A DNA stretch of 53,181 nucleotides from Frankia sp. AgB1.9 (GCF_016786355.1 NZ_JADWYX010000061.1:1-53181), one strand, 5' to 3'. Shown: positions 1 through 8,759, counted from the first letter of the stretch. Notes: generated by a model from the letters alone, not told the origin. Made by a program: numbers and translations.

Positions 1-60
1 CCCCCCCGGCGGGGGGGCCCCCCCGGCCGCCCCCCGGGCTGCGCGGGGGGGGGGGCGGGG
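1..60. other. G/C homopolymer patch at left edge
   Basis: The first 60 bases are almost only runs of C and G (for example 7 C, 7 G, 7 C, 11 or more G). This lies inside the response regulator frame and destroys readable coding. It resembles the patches at 6416-6472 and 53073-53110. It is best explained as low-quality consensus at a contig end, not biology. Confidence 0.7.
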
Positions 61-420
61 CGGCGCCGGGCGCCCCCGGGCGGCGACCCGGGCGTTGAGG
101 TGCTGCGGCGTGAAAGGCTTGACCAGGTAGTCGTCGGCGCCGCTGTTGAGCAGCCGCACGATGGTCGCGTCGTCGTCCCGGGCCGTCGCGATCACGACCG
201 GCACATCCGTCACACCGCGCAGCATGCGCAGCGCGACGGCGCCGTCGAGATCGGGCAGCCCCAGGTCGAGCAGCACCAGGTCGCAGCCGACCTGGGTGAC
301 CTCCCGCACCGCGTCCAGCGCGGCACCCGCGCTGCGCACCGCGTGCCCGGCGGCGGCCAGGTGACGCACGAGCGCCGCCCGCACCGCCGGATCATCCTCG
401 ACCACGAGCACTGTCGCCAT
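1..420 (-). CDS. Response regulator, receiver domain (truncated)
   Basis: The minus-strand frame from the ATG at 418-420 reads a CheY-like receiver domain with all key residues: acidic pair D9/D10, phospho-acceptor D52 in LVLLDLGLPDLDG, the switch Thr in VVIATARDD, and the conserved Lys in DDYLVKPF. The PFTPQHLNARV ending is typical of an OmpR-family regulator, so a winged-helix DNA-binding domain should follow. It cannot be read because the first ~60 bases are G/C homopolymer runs, probably bad consensus, and the contig ends. No kinase partner is visible. It is divergent from the small membrane protein that starts 29 bp away. The receiver call is firm; the OmpR class is inferred. Confidence 0.85.
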   Translation of the reverse strand, partial: MATVLVVEDDPAVRAALVRHLAAAGHAVRSAGAALDAVREVTQVGCDLVLLDLGLPDLDGAVALRMLRGVTDVPVVIATARDDDATIVRLLNSGADDYLVKPFTPQHLNARVAARGRPAPPRPPPRAARGAAGGAPPPGG

Positions 421-449
421 ATCGCGGACCGTAGCGCTCACTGCCCCGA

Positions 450-818
450 ATGTCCGCCATGTACCATGCCCGCGTGGCCAGGTCGCTGCGTCGCGTAGCT
501 CTGTGGATGCTGGCGACCGGACTGGCCGTCCTGGTCTCGTGGTTCAGCGTCCAACACGCGCTGCGGCCGGACGCGGACGTGCCCCGGGCCGTCCCCGTCG
601 ACCGGGCGGAGACCCCGTCGCCGGTCGTGCCACCGGTCCCGTCCGCAGCGCCGTCTCCGACCAGCCCCGCTGTGTCGGCCTCGTCCGCCAGCGCCACCAT
701 GCCGTCCGAACCCACGGTGGACCCGACCTCGACCAGCCCGGTGGCGACCACAACCTCCGCGGCCAGTGAGCGGCCGCGACACGATCCCACTCGGCGCCGG
801 CCGGGCGGCGGCGGTTAG
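450..818 (+). CDS. Small membrane-anchored Pro/Ser/Thr-rich protein
   Basis: A 122-residue protein of unknown function. A short basic N-terminus (RVARSLRRVA) is followed by one hydrophobic segment (about residues 16-34, ALWMLATGLAVLVSWFSV). The rest is a low-complexity Pro/Ala/Ser/Thr-rich tail ending in basic residues and GGGG. This fits a signal-anchor protein with an extended extracytoplasmic tail. Neither ATG (450 or 462) has a good ribosome-binding site. It is divergent from the response regulator gene, so the two may share a promoter region. No family was recognised, and codon bias plus the clear membrane segment are the main support. Confidence 0.55.
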   Translation: MSAMYHARVARSLRRVALWMLATGLAVLVSWFSVQHALRPDADVPRAVPVDRAETPSPVVPPVPSAAPSPTSPAVSASSASATMPSEPTVDPTSTSPVATTTSAASERPRHDPTRRRPGGGG

Positions 819-1921
819 CCGAGCGACTCGTAGACGGCCGTGACGATCTCCAGGCCGCGGGTGTCAGCATCGCGCATCCGGTTCATCGCGTAGGCGACGG
901 CCATCCGGCGGTCCGGGTCGAACAGGGCGAGGGAGCCGCCCCAGCCGCCCCACGAGCAGGTCGAGCCCTCCAGCCGGAACCCCATGCCGTAGCGAGCCCT
1001 GGGGCCGCCCAGGACCCGGTCCACGCCGTGGAACTGCTCCTCCCAGGCGCGTGCGCAGCCGGCCGCGGACAGCAGCCGCGTTCCCTGGCTGACGCCGCCG
1101 CAGGCGAGCGCCGACAGCGCGGCGGCGACCGCCCGTGCGTTCCCGTGGCCGTTCGCCGCGGGGATCTCGGCGCGGCGCCAGGCCGGCGTGTTCGCGTCCA
1201 GGGCGTGGAACCGCGGGCCGGCGGTCTCGTCCTCGGTCTCAGCCTCGTCGGCCTCGTCCGGCTGCTCCGCCAGGTCGGACGGCGGCGGGATGACGGGGGC
1301 GATCTGGGCGTCGAACTCGGCCGGCAGCCCGATGTGGAAGTCGACCCCCAACGGGCCGGCGACCTCGGCGGCGACGAAGGCGCCGAGCGTGTGGCCGGTG
1401 ACGCGGCGGACGACCTCGCCGATCAGGAAGCCCTGGGTGAGGCCGTGGTAGCCGGCGTCGGTCCCCGGCTCCCATTCGGGCGCCTGCGCGGCGAGCTGCG
1501 CGGTCACGGCCGGCCAGTCGTAGAGGTACGCGGCGGTGCGCCCCGCGTGCAGCGTCGGCAGGCCAGCGGTGTGCGCGAGCGCGTGGCGGACGAGGACCCG
1601 CTCCTTGCCCGCCGCGGCGAACTCCGGCCAGTAGCGCGCGATCGGCGCGTCCAGGTCCAGCACCCCGCGGTCGGCGAGCATCAGCGCGCACAACGCGGTG
1701 ATCGTCTTCGACGTCGAGAAGACGTTCACGATCGTGTCGCGGCGCCACGGGACCGTCCTGGCCTCGTCGGCGTAGCCGCCCCACAGGTCGACGACCGGTT
1801 CGCCGTCGACGTACACGGCGGCCGACGCGCCCACGTCCTGCGTCGCGAGCAGCTCGGCGAGTGCCGCGCGCACGGGGCCGAACCCCGGCGCGCACGTGCC
1901 GTCGATCTCGACCTCGGCCAT
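815..1921 (-). CDS. Serine hydrolase, beta-lactamase/EstB family
   Basis: A 368-residue beta-lactamase-fold (class C / EstB-like) hydrolase; such enzymes act as esterases, peptidases or amidases. The nucleophile motif SxxK is seen as STSK in VNVFSTSKTITALCALM, followed by the usual segment DRGVLDLDAPIARYWPEF. The Tyr motif is YHG in DAGYHGLTQGFLIGEVV, and a GGWGG segment near the C-terminus sits where the third motif lies. An acidic insert (EQPDEADEAETEDE) lies mid-protein. There is no signal peptide, so it is likely cytoplasmic. The start is the ATG at 1919-1921, 8 bp after the stop of the DoxX-like gene, which suggests co-transcription. The longer upstream frame is a shadow of that neighbour. 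The substrate is unknown. Confidence 0.85.
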   Translation of the reverse strand: MAEVEIDGTCAPGFGPVRAALAELLATQDVGASAAVYVDGEPVVDLWGGYADEARTVPWRRDTIVNVFSTSKTITALCALMLADRGVLDLDAPIARYWPEFAAAGKERVLVRHALAHTAGLPTLHAGRTAAYLYDWPAVTAQLAAQAPEWEPGTDAGYHGLTQGFLIGEVVRRVTGHTLGAFVAAEVAGPLGVDFHIGLPAEFDAQIAPVIPPPSDLAEQPDEADEAETEDETAGPRFHALDANTPAWRRAEIPAANGHGNARAVAAALSALACGGVSQGTRLLSAAGCARAWEEQFHGVDRVLGGPRARYGMGFRLEGSTCSWGGWGGSLALFDPDRRMAVAYAMNRMRDADTRGLEIVTAVYESLG

Positions 1922-1929
1922 GGGCTGGC

Positions 1930-2346
1930 TCAGGACGTCTCGGGGTCGTCGACGGCGGGCCGGCCGGTGGACAGCACCGCGCGGATCATCGGGACCTGCA
2001 GCGGCATCCGGGCCCAGGCCAGCGCGGCGAGCGCGAGGTCGCGCGGCTGGGCGCCACCCTGGCGGACCCGGGAGGTCGCATCCAGCGCCATCTGCAGGTT
2101 CCCGGGCCACACCCCGACCAGCAGGGCGGCGCTGGCCGGTCCCGCCCAGTGCGCCTTCGTCAGGAGCCCGACCGCGCAGACCAGCTCGGCGACCCCGCTG
2201 AGGTAGACGATCTCGCGGGGGCGTGGCAGCACCGGCGGGACGGCCGAAGTGAAGACCGACGGCCGGACCAGGTGCGTCACCCCGCTGACCAGGAAAGCCC
2301 CTGTCACCAGGCGCGGGCTCGGTCGGGTCAAACGGTGACGGAGCAT
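1930..2346 (-). CDS. DoxX-like small integral membrane protein
   Basis: A protein of about 138 residues with several hydrophobic segments (LVTGAFLVSGVTHLV, EIVYLSGVAELVCAVGLL, GPASAALLVGVWPGNLQMALD), which is the usual DoxX/DUF-type four-helix pattern. GVTHL, YLSGVAELVCAVGLL and WPGNLQMA are typical of DoxX-like proteins in actinobacteria. The ATG at 2344-2346 is preferred over the TTG four codons upstream. It directly precedes the serine hydrolase gene and is probably in the same transcript. Members of the family are membrane proteins linked loosely to redox processes; no specific activity can be given. Confidence 0.75.
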   Translation of the reverse strand: MLRHRLTRPSPRLVTGAFLVSGVTHLVRPSVFTSAVPPVLPRPREIVYLSGVAELVCAVGLLTKAHWAGPASAALLVGVWPGNLQMALDATSRVRQGGAQPRDLALAALAWARMPLQVPMIRAVLSTGRPAVDDPETS

Positions 2347-2434
2347 GCACCCATCCAATCACCGCGGGGCGTTTCGGGGTGGATGTCGCGGGTCGTGGGT
2401 GGCGCTTGGGGGTGCTGGAAGTGCCCTGGTCGCG

Positions 2435-3307
2435 TCAGTTCATGTACATGCCGCCGGACACGTCGATCGTCTGGCCGCACATGTAGTCGGCCGCCTCGGA
2501 CGCGACATAGGCGACCATGTTGGCGACCTCCTCCGGCAGGCCGACCCGCCCCAGCTGGACCTGGGTCGCCAGCGACTGCAGCACCGAGTCGCGGGCGACC
2601 CGGTCTCCGTCGGTCTGCGCGTTGACGATCCGCTCCTGGAGATCGGCTTTGATCATGATTCCCGGGGCCACGCACATGACGTAGACGCCCTGTGACGCGA
2701 CCTCGCTCGCCAGGCCCCGGGTGAACCCGATGACGCCGGACTTCGACGCGCCGTAGACCACGAGGCCGGGAGTCGCGATCCGGCCGGCCTCCGCGGAGAT
2801 GTTGATGATCCGGCCCGAGCCCTGGGGCAGCATGAACTCCAGGGCCGCGTGGGCGCCGTACATCAGCATCGTCAGGCTGCCGAGCACGGTGCGGTCGATG
2901 TCCTCCTTGGTGTGCCGGGCGAACGGGCCGCCGACCACCATGACCGGGTTGTTGATCATGATGTCAAGGCCGCCGAGAGCGTCGTGGCTCTCCCGGACGG
3001 CCCGGTGGACCTGATCCCAGTCCGAGAGGTCGGCGAGGATGGGGACGGCCTTGACGCCCCATTTCTCCTCGATTTCCGTGGCTCGCCGCTGGACCTTGGA
3101 AAACGTTCGGCCGACCAGCGCCACGTCCGCACCCGAACCGGCGAGGCGATTGGCGATCGCGTGCCCCAGCCCGTCTCCGCCGGCGCCGGTGACAATCGCC
3201 TTCTTGCCGCTCAGGTCCAGCAGGTCGGCGACACGCTTCCCGACGATGTGCGTAGGAAGCCGGTCCAGGCCGAGGTCCTTCGCCCAGTCTCGATCTTGCG
3301 ACTCCAC
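2435..3307 (-). CDS. SDR-family oxidoreductase with atypical active site
   Basis: A short-chain dehydrogenase of about 290 residues. The nucleotide-binding motif TGAGGDGLG (40-48), ADLSD, catalytic Ser (INIS, 171), YxxxK (Y185, K189) and the C-terminal SGGMYMN are all present. Two positions are unusual: NNAG is replaced by NNPV (119-122), and the catalytic Asn of the helix-4 region is not present (VLGSLTM where NVxxxx is expected). A ~33-residue N-terminal extension precedes the Rossmann fold. The GTG at 3305-3307 is chosen because AGGAGA lies just upstream; the GTG at 3320-3322 has no ribosome-binding site. The gene is divergent from the LysR-type gene and likely controlled by it. NAD(P)-dependent, substrate unknown. 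Confidence 0.85.
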   Translation of the reverse strand: MESQDRDWAKDLGLDRLPTHIVGKRVADLLDLSGKKAIVTGAGGDGLGHAIANRLAGSGADVALVGRTFSKVQRRATEIEEKWGVKAVPILADLSDWDQVHRAVRESHDALGGLDIMINNPVMVVGGPFARHTKEDIDRTVLGSLTMLMYGAHAALEFMLPQGSGRIINISAEAGRIATPGLVVYGASKSGVIGFTRGLASEVASQGVYVMCVAPGIMIKADLQERIVNAQTDGDRVARDSVLQSLATQVQLGRVGLPEEVANMVAYVASEAADYMCGQTIDVSGGMYMN

Positions 3308-3428
3308 AGATCTCCTCTCCACCGCGCCAGCGTCTGGATGCCGAGCCGGAGCTCAGGAGAAGCCCGGCCCGCGTGGCGATGTTACGGCGGGCCCCCGTAA
3401 GCAACCAATACAACTTTGGGCTCCCGGC

Positions 3429-3445
3429 TATACCGCTTTTATATA
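3429..3445. promoter_or_regulatory. LysR-type operator-like site (TATA-N9-TATA)
   Basis: A TATA-N9-TATA dyad lies 19 bp upstream of the LysR-type start codon in the divergent SDR/LysR intergenic region. Its core is T-N11-A, the classical LTTR box. The wider motif GCTATA-NCG-N6-TATAT recurs once, at 4454-4473, before the next SDR gene. AT-rich sites like these stand out in this genome. Confidence 0.6.
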
Positions 3446-3464
3446 TGCCAGGTATGATTCGTTT

Positions 3465-4415
3465 GTGGACACCCATCGACTCAGGTATTTCTTGCGTATC
3501 GCGGACGAGGGCTCGATCAATCGTGCCGCCAGCGTGCTGGGCGTGGCCCAGCCGGCGCTGAGCCGCCAGGTGCGCATTCTTGAGGAGGACCTCGGTGTCA
3601 CGCTGTTCCGTCGGACCGCCCGCGGCGTGCAGCTGACCGAGGAGGGGGAACGGTTACGCGCCATGACGGCGGCGCCGCTGCGCCAGCTCGAGCTCGCCAT
3701 GCAGTACGCCGGGTCGCCCCTGGCGCGCGTCGAGCGCGGCCTGCACGTCGGCCTGCCGCCAGCTGTCGCCCGCGTGTTCGCGGGGCCGCTGCTGGGAAAC
3801 CTGGGCGCGGCCTTCCCGAAGGTCAGCTTCCAGGTGACGGTCGCCGGCGTGGACGAGATCGTCGAGGGAATGCTGCAGGGCGCGATCGATATCGGAATCA
3901 TCGTTCCGACGTCGGACCGCCGGCTGTTCTACCGGGACCTGCTGACGGAGGACCTCGTCCTCGTCGGTGGAGCCGCCGCGGACCTTCAGCCGGACCGTGC
4001 CGTCCCGTTCACCCGGCTCGCGGATCTTCCGCTCATCCTGCCCGCGACCCGGACCGGGATCCGCACAGACCTCGAGAACGCCGCGCTGCGCCTCGAGATG
4101 CGGCTGAACTCGAAGTTCTCGACCGACTCGCTCCAGGTGACCGAGGACCTCATCAGGACAGGCCACGGCTACGGAGTCCTCCCGCTCTCGGCAGTCGGTG
4201 CCGAGATCAAGGCGGGCGCTCTGCGCTACGCCCCGATATCCGGGCCTGCTCTCACGCAGGAGCTGGGAAGCGCCGCCTCGTCACAGCTTGAGCTGCCGCG
4301 CGGATTCGCGATCAGAATCGGCGAGATCATCCGTGCGGAGGCGGAGCGGCAGGTCCAGTCCGGCGCCTGGGACGCGAGGATGTCACCGTCCGACGCCGAG
4401 TCGCGCCAGCGCTGA
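3465..4415 (+). CDS. LysR-family transcriptional regulator
   Basis: A 316-residue LTTR. The N-terminal winged helix-turn-helix is clear: RLRYFLRIADEGSINRAASVLGVAQPALSR (two pieces, about residues 5-34), then QVRILEEDLGVTLFRRTARGVQLTEEGERL. The periplasmic-binding-like effector domain follows (about 90-300). The start is the GTG at 3465-3467; the open frame extends upstream but without a start or homology. It is divergent from one SDR gene and upstream of another (start 4570), and matching T-N11-A sites lie before both this gene and that SDR. It most likely autoregulates and controls the flanking SDR genes in response to a metabolite; the inducer is not known. Confidence 0.93.
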   Translation: MDTHRLRYFLRIADEGSINRAASVLGVAQPALSRQVRILEEDLGVTLFRRTARGVQLTEEGERLRAMTAAPLRQLELAMQYAGSPLARVERGLHVGLPPAVARVFAGPLLGNLGAAFPKVSFQVTVAGVDEIVEGMLQGAIDIGIIVPTSDRRLFYRDLLTEDLVLVGGAAADLQPDRAVPFTRLADLPLILPATRTGIRTDLENAALRLEMRLNSKFSTDSLQVTEDLIRTGHGYGVLPLSAVGAEIKAGALRYAPISGPALTQELGSAASSQLELPRGFAIRIGEIIRAEAERQVQSGAWDARMSPSDAESRQR

Positions 4416-4455
4416 TTCGGCGCGACTCCCTGGCACGGCGCGACAGCCGGCCAGC

Positions 4456-4472
4456 TATAGCGACAAGGTATA
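4456..4472. promoter_or_regulatory. Second LysR-type operator-like site
   Basis: A TATA-N9-TATA dyad (T-N11-A core) in the 154-bp gap between the LysR gene and the downstream SDR gene. It matches the site at 3429-3445 at all eight TATA positions and also in the flanking GC, the T after the dyad and the inner CG. The shared layout suggests one regulator for both promoters. A separate small palindrome, TGATATCA (4543-4550), lies closer to the SDR start. Confidence 0.6.
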
Positions 4473-4569
4473 TCTGACGGCCGGAATCTGTATTGGCCGC
4501 GGCGGCTCGTGACGTCCTAGCATCGTTTTCCTGTTGATTTCTCTGATATCAGATCGCGGGAGTACGGAC

Positions 4570-5343
4570 ATGCGCGGACTGGCGGACAGGTCGTTCATCG
4601 TGGCGGGTGGCGCGACCGGCATCGGCGCGGGCACCGCGCTGCGGCTGGCCGAGGAGGGAGCCTGCGTCGTCGTCGGCGACATCAACCTGGCCGGCGCGCA
4701 GGCGACCGTCGAGAAGATCGCCAAGCTCGGCGGGGCGGCGATCGCGGTGCGTTTCGACCTCGCCGACGAGGAGTCGGTCCAGGCGCTGGTCGACGCGACC
4801 ATCACCGAGTTCGGTGCCGTCCACGGGCTGTTCAACGTCGGCGCCGACCTCTCGCCGGGCAATCTGGGACGCGACAGGACCCTGCTCGACACCGACCTCG
4901 ACGTGTGGAGCCGGACCCTCGACGTGAACGTGGTCGGCTTCGTCCGGACGTCCCGCGCGGTCCTGCCGCACCTGCTCGCCAACGGCGGCGGCAGCATCGT
5001 CAACACGTCCTCGGGCGCGGCCGTCAGCGCCACCGACGGCCAACGGCCCGCGTACGCGGCCTCGAAGTCGGCGGTCAACGCGCTCACCCGGCACACCGCG
5101 ACCAACTGGGGACCCCAGGGCGTGCGCTGCAACGCCGTGATGCCCGGCCTGGTCATGGGCGAGACGCAGGTCGAGCAGAACAACGTCGCGCTCCAGAAGA
5201 TGTTCCTCGAACGGGTCCCAACGACCCGGCTGGGCCGCCCGAGCGACCTCGCCGCCGCTGTCGCCTTCCTGCTCTCCGACGACGCCGAGTGGATCAACGG
5301 CCAGGTCTGGGCGATCGACGGCGGCGCCAACATGCGCGCCTGA
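4570..5343 (+). CDS. SDR-family oxidoreductase
   Basis: A 257-residue classical-length SDR. Cofactor motif GGATGIG (13-19); an Asp after beta-2 (VVGDIN), suggesting NAD preference; Asn120 in LDVNVVG; Ser147/148 in VNTSSGA; YAASK (Y162, K166); and the C-terminal IDGGANMRA. The NNAG motif is replaced by FNVGAD (88-93). The start is the ATG at 4570, with GGGAG seven bases upstream; the TTG at 4534 has no such site. It follows the LysR gene on the same strand with its own operator-like site. Probably an NAD-dependent alcohol/ketone dehydrogenase; the substrate is unknown. Confidence 0.9.
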   Translation: MRGLADRSFIVAGGATGIGAGTALRLAEEGACVVVGDINLAGAQATVEKIAKLGGAAIAVRFDLADEESVQALVDATITEFGAVHGLFNVGADLSPGNLGRDRTLLDTDLDVWSRTLDVNVVGFVRTSRAVLPHLLANGGGSIVNTSSGAAVSATDGQRPAYAASKSAVNALTRHTATNWGPQGVRCNAVMPGLVMGETQVEQNNVALQKMFLERVPTTRLGRPSDLAAAVAFLLSDDAEWINGQVWAIDGGANMRA

Positions 5344-5344
5344 C

Positions 5345-5378
5345 CGGCGCGCTCGGCCGGTGCCGCGGCCGGGCGCCG
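5345..5378. terminator. Possible bidirectional terminator hairpin
   Basis: The 35 bp between the convergent ends of two SDR genes can fold: CGGCGC (5345-5350) pairs with GCGCCG (5373-5378), with GGCC/GGCC pairing inside. There is no T tract. The position between converging stops is the main support. Confidence 0.4.
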
Positions 5379-6161
<783 letters not shown>

Positions 6162-6218
6162 GAGGACCTCTCACATCCGCGCGGACCCGGTCACTGCGAC
6201 CGGATCCGCTGGGGCAAC

Positions 6219-6238
6219 GGATCACTGATCTTTGATCC
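6219..6238. promoter_or_regulatory. GGATCA-N8-TGATCC inverted repeat
   Basis: A perfect 6-bp inverted repeat with an 8-bp spacer lies 58 bp upstream of the SDR gene that starts at 6161. A third GATC copy sits inside the spacer. The size and position fit a dimeric repressor operator, for example TetR- or GntR-type, but no regulator is adjacent. Confidence 0.4.
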
Positions 6239-6276
6239 ATGATGCCAAGACTAGCCGACCTGGTGGCCGGGACGCG

Positions 6277-6309
6277 AAGGGCCGGCGATCGCGGTGATCG
6301 CCGGCCCTT
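6277..6309 (-). terminator. Strong hairpin terminator
   Basis: A perfect 14-bp inverted repeat (6277-6290 with 6296-6309, AAGGGCCGGCGATC and its complement) with a 5-nt loop. It lies 25 bp past the inferred true stop (6335) of the upstream minus-strand SDR gene. There is no long T tract, as is common in GC-rich actinobacteria. Confidence 0.75.
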
Positions 6310-6334
6310 CGACGTGGTCAGACTCTGGTCGCGG

Positions 6335-7353
6335 TCAGAACTTGTAGGTGACCCCGGTCAGCCGCTCCGAGTGGTCCCACAGGAGCGCGGCGACGGCGGC
6401 GGGGCGCGCCGCCGCGGGGGGGGGGGGGCGGGCCCGGCGGGCGGGGAGATTGAGCACGCCGGGCCCCCCCCCGCCGCGTTGGAGGAGGTCAGGACCGGGC
6501 GTCCGGTCATCTTCAGCAGGCCGGACGGACCGTAGTAGGTGCCGCCCTTCGCCGCCGGGTCGGTCGCCGCGCGCAGGATCGGCAGGGCGCCCTTGTGCGC
6601 CGAGTGCACGATCGGGTTCGGGACGTGGTCGATGAACCGCTTGAGGCGTTGCTGCACCGCGCTGTCACCGCCGAAGCCGCCGGCGTCGGTGTTCGCGCCG
6701 CCGGGATGCGCGGCGAGCGACCGGGTCGACAGGCCAGCCGCCGTGAGCCGACGGTCCAGCTCGTAGAAGAACAGCAGGTTCGCGAGCTTCGAGCGGCCGT
6801 AGCCCCGCAGCGGCTTGTAACCCTGCTTGAAGTCGAGGTCCTCGAAGTCGAGCTTCCCCATCCGGTGCCCGTTGCTGCCCACGGTCACGACCCGGCCGGC
6901 GTCGGAGGCCCGGACGGCGCCCAGGACGAGCCCGGTGAAGGCGAAGTGCCCGAGGTGGTTGATCCCGAGGTGCTGCTCGAAGCCGTCCTCGGTCTGGCCG
7001 TGCGGCAACATGATCACGCCAGCGTTGTTGATGAGCAGGTCGATGACCGGGCGGTCGGCCAGCAGCGCGTCGGCGGCCTTGCGGACCGAGGTGAGGGAGT
7101 TGAGGTCCAGCTCCAGCGTGGACACGTCGGCGTCGGGGGTGATGGCGCGGATGCGGTCCAGCGCGCCCTGTGCCCGGGACGGGTTGCGGCACGCCAGCAC
7201 GACCGTCGCGCCGCGGCTCGCGAGGACCTTGGCCGCCTCGAAGCCGATCCCCGAGTTGGCTCCCGTGATGACGGCCGACTTCCCGGTCAGGTCAGGGACA
7301 TCGACCGCGCTCCAGCGTCGCTGCACGGGCACTTCGACCACGACGGCCTCCAC
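6335..7353 (-). CDS. SDR-family oxidoreductase, frame broken by homopolymer patch
   Basis: A retinol-dehydrogenase-like SDR of about 320 residues: TGANSGIG (30-37), NNAG (109-112), Ser160 (TVGSNGH), YGRSK (Y185, K189), and the ELDRRL segment typical of this subgroup. The frame is good to about LLKMTGRPVLTSSNAA (nt ~6480), then turns into Pro/Ala/Arg nonsense across runs of 9 C (6464-6472) and 13 G (6416-6428). In another frame the expected family C-terminus reappears (AALLWDHSERLTGVTYKF, stop at 6335-6337). The break is therefore most likely a consensus error and the gene intact. The GTG start at 7353 is tentative; later GTGs are possible. Substrate unknown. Confidence 0.8.
6416..6472. other. 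Internal G/C homopolymer patch, likely consensus error
   Basis: Runs of 13 G (6416-6428) and 9 C (6464-6472) fall within the C-terminal codons of an SDR gene and shift its frame. Family-like sequence resumes on both sides in different frames. Confidence 0.7.
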
Positions 7354-7470
7354 GATCCACGAAGACGGGGTTCAGCTGTCACGCGAAATGGGGGTAAATC
7401 CGCGCTCAGGTGATGTGCGCATGGTAGCCGTCGAGGCTGGGATCGGGGGAGCTGAGCCGGTGCCGCACAG

Positions 7471-7508
7471 GACGAGCGGCCGCCCTGAGATCAGGACGGC
7501 CGCTCGTC
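7471..7508 (-). terminator. Hairpin terminator after thiolase gene
   Basis: An 18-bp inverted repeat (7471-7488 with 7491-7508), 17 of 18 positions complementary and the last able to form a G-T pair, with a 2-nt loop (likely 4 or more in practice). It lies 34 bp past the thiolase stop on the minus strand. Confidence 0.75.
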
Positions 7509-7541
7509 TTCGAAGCCGAGGGGGTTCAGGGTCGTTGGAGG

Positions 7542-8741
7542 TCAGAGCCGTTCGATGATGGTGGCGTTGGCCATGCCGCCGCCCTCGCACATGGTCTGCA
7601 GGCCGTAGCGTCCGCCGGTCTGCTCCAGAACCGACAGCAGGGTGGTCATGAGGCGCCCGCCGCTCGCGCCGAGCGGGTGGCCGATCGCGGTGGCACCGCC
7701 GTTGACGTTGACCCGGCTCAGGTCGGCCCCCGTCTCGGCCTGCCAGGCCAGCACGACGCTCGCGAACGCCTCGTTGACCTCGAAGGCGTCGATGTCGGCG
7801 AGGCTCAGGCCGGCGCGGCGCAGCACCTTCTCGGTCGCGGGGATGACGCCGGTGAGCATGAGCATCGGGTCGTCGCCGACGACCGCGAAGCTGTGCAGCC
7901 GGGCCCTGGGCCGCAGCCCGAGCCGGGCCGCGGTCTCGCTGTCGGTGATCAGGACCGCGGCGGAGCCGTCGTTGACCGGCGAGGAGTTGCCGGCCGTGAT
8001 GCGCCAGTCCAGCTCGGGGAAGCGGGCGGCCCAGGCGTCGGTGCGGAACGCCGGCCGCAGCCCGGCCAGGACCTCGACCGTCGTCGCCGGGCGGATCGAC
8101 TGGTCGCGGGTCACCTGGACCAGCGAGCCCGAGCCGTCGGGCGCCGGTGCCTTCAGCGGCGCGACCTCCGCGTCGAAACGGCCGTCGGCCCAGGCGGCGG
8201 CCGCCCGCTGGTGGCTCTCGGCCGCGAACTCGTCGAGCCGGGCGCGGGAGAGGTCCCAGCGCCGCGCGATCAGCTCGGCGGAGATGCCCTGCGGGACGAG
8301 CCCCTCGGGGTAGCGGGCGGCGACCCCTGGCCCGGCTGCGTCCCGGTCGAGCGACGAGCTGCCGATGGGCACGGTGCTCATCGACTCGACGCCGGAGGCG
8401 ATGACGACGTCGTAGGCGCCGGCGATCACGCCCTGCGCCGCGAAGTGGATCGCCTGCTGGCTGCTGCCGCACTGGCGGTCGACGGTCACGCCCGGGACGC
8501 TCTCGGGCAGGCCGGCCGCGAGCGCGGCCCACCTGGCGTTGTTGCCGGCCTGCTCGCCGATCTGCCCGACCGTCCCGCCGATCACGTCGTCGACGAGGGC
8601 CGGGTCGATGCCCGTCCGCTCTACGAGGGAGCGGATCGCGTGGGCGTGCAGGTCGACGGGATGCACCCCGGCGAGCGCCCCGCCAGGCTTGCCGCGACCG
8701 ATCGGGGTTCGCACCGCGTCGATGATGACCGCGTCCCGCAT
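7542..8741 (-). CDS. Acetyl-CoA C-acyltransferase (thiolase)
   Basis: A 399-residue thiolase. It catalyses CoA-dependent cleavage of 3-oxoacyl-CoA or the reverse Claisen condensation in the cytoplasm. The nucleophile is C91 (VDRQCGSSQQA); the other active-site blocks are NEAF (323-326), GHPLGASGGR with H355, and C385 in CEGGGMANA (the usual block is CxGGGxG). The N-terminus RDAVIIDAVRTPIGRGKPGG is typical of the FadA/PcaF-like degradative group. The start is the ATG at 8739-8741, preceded by GGAGGAGG. Two matching dyads lie just upstream, next to an HxlR-type gene. With four SDR genes nearby it may close a beta-oxidation-like route for an unknown substrate. Confidence 0.93.
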   Translation of the reverse strand: MRDAVIIDAVRTPIGRGKPGGALAGVHPVDLHAHAIRSLVERTGIDPALVDDVIGGTVGQIGEQAGNNARWAALAAGLPESVPGVTVDRQCGSSQQAIHFAAQGVIAGAYDVVIASGVESMSTVPIGSSSLDRDAAGPGVAARYPEGLVPQGISAELIARRWDLSRARLDEFAAESHQRAAAAWADGRFDAEVAPLKAPAPDGSGSLVQVTRDQSIRPATTVEVLAGLRPAFRTDAWAARFPELDWRITAGNSSPVNDGSAAVLITDSETAARLGLRPRARLHSFAVVGDDPMLMLTGVIPATEKVLRRAGLSLADIDAFEVNEAFASVVLAWQAETGADLSRVNVNGGATAIGHPLGASGGRLMTTLLSVLEQTGGRYGLQTMCEGGGMANATIIERL

Positions 8742-8759
8742 GATGGCCTCCTCCGTGAC

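Noticed and set aside
3039..3464. 142-codon N-terminal extension of the LysR gene
   Set aside because: It overlaps the divergent SDR gene and lacks any LysR homology; the family N-terminus begins at the GTG at 3465.
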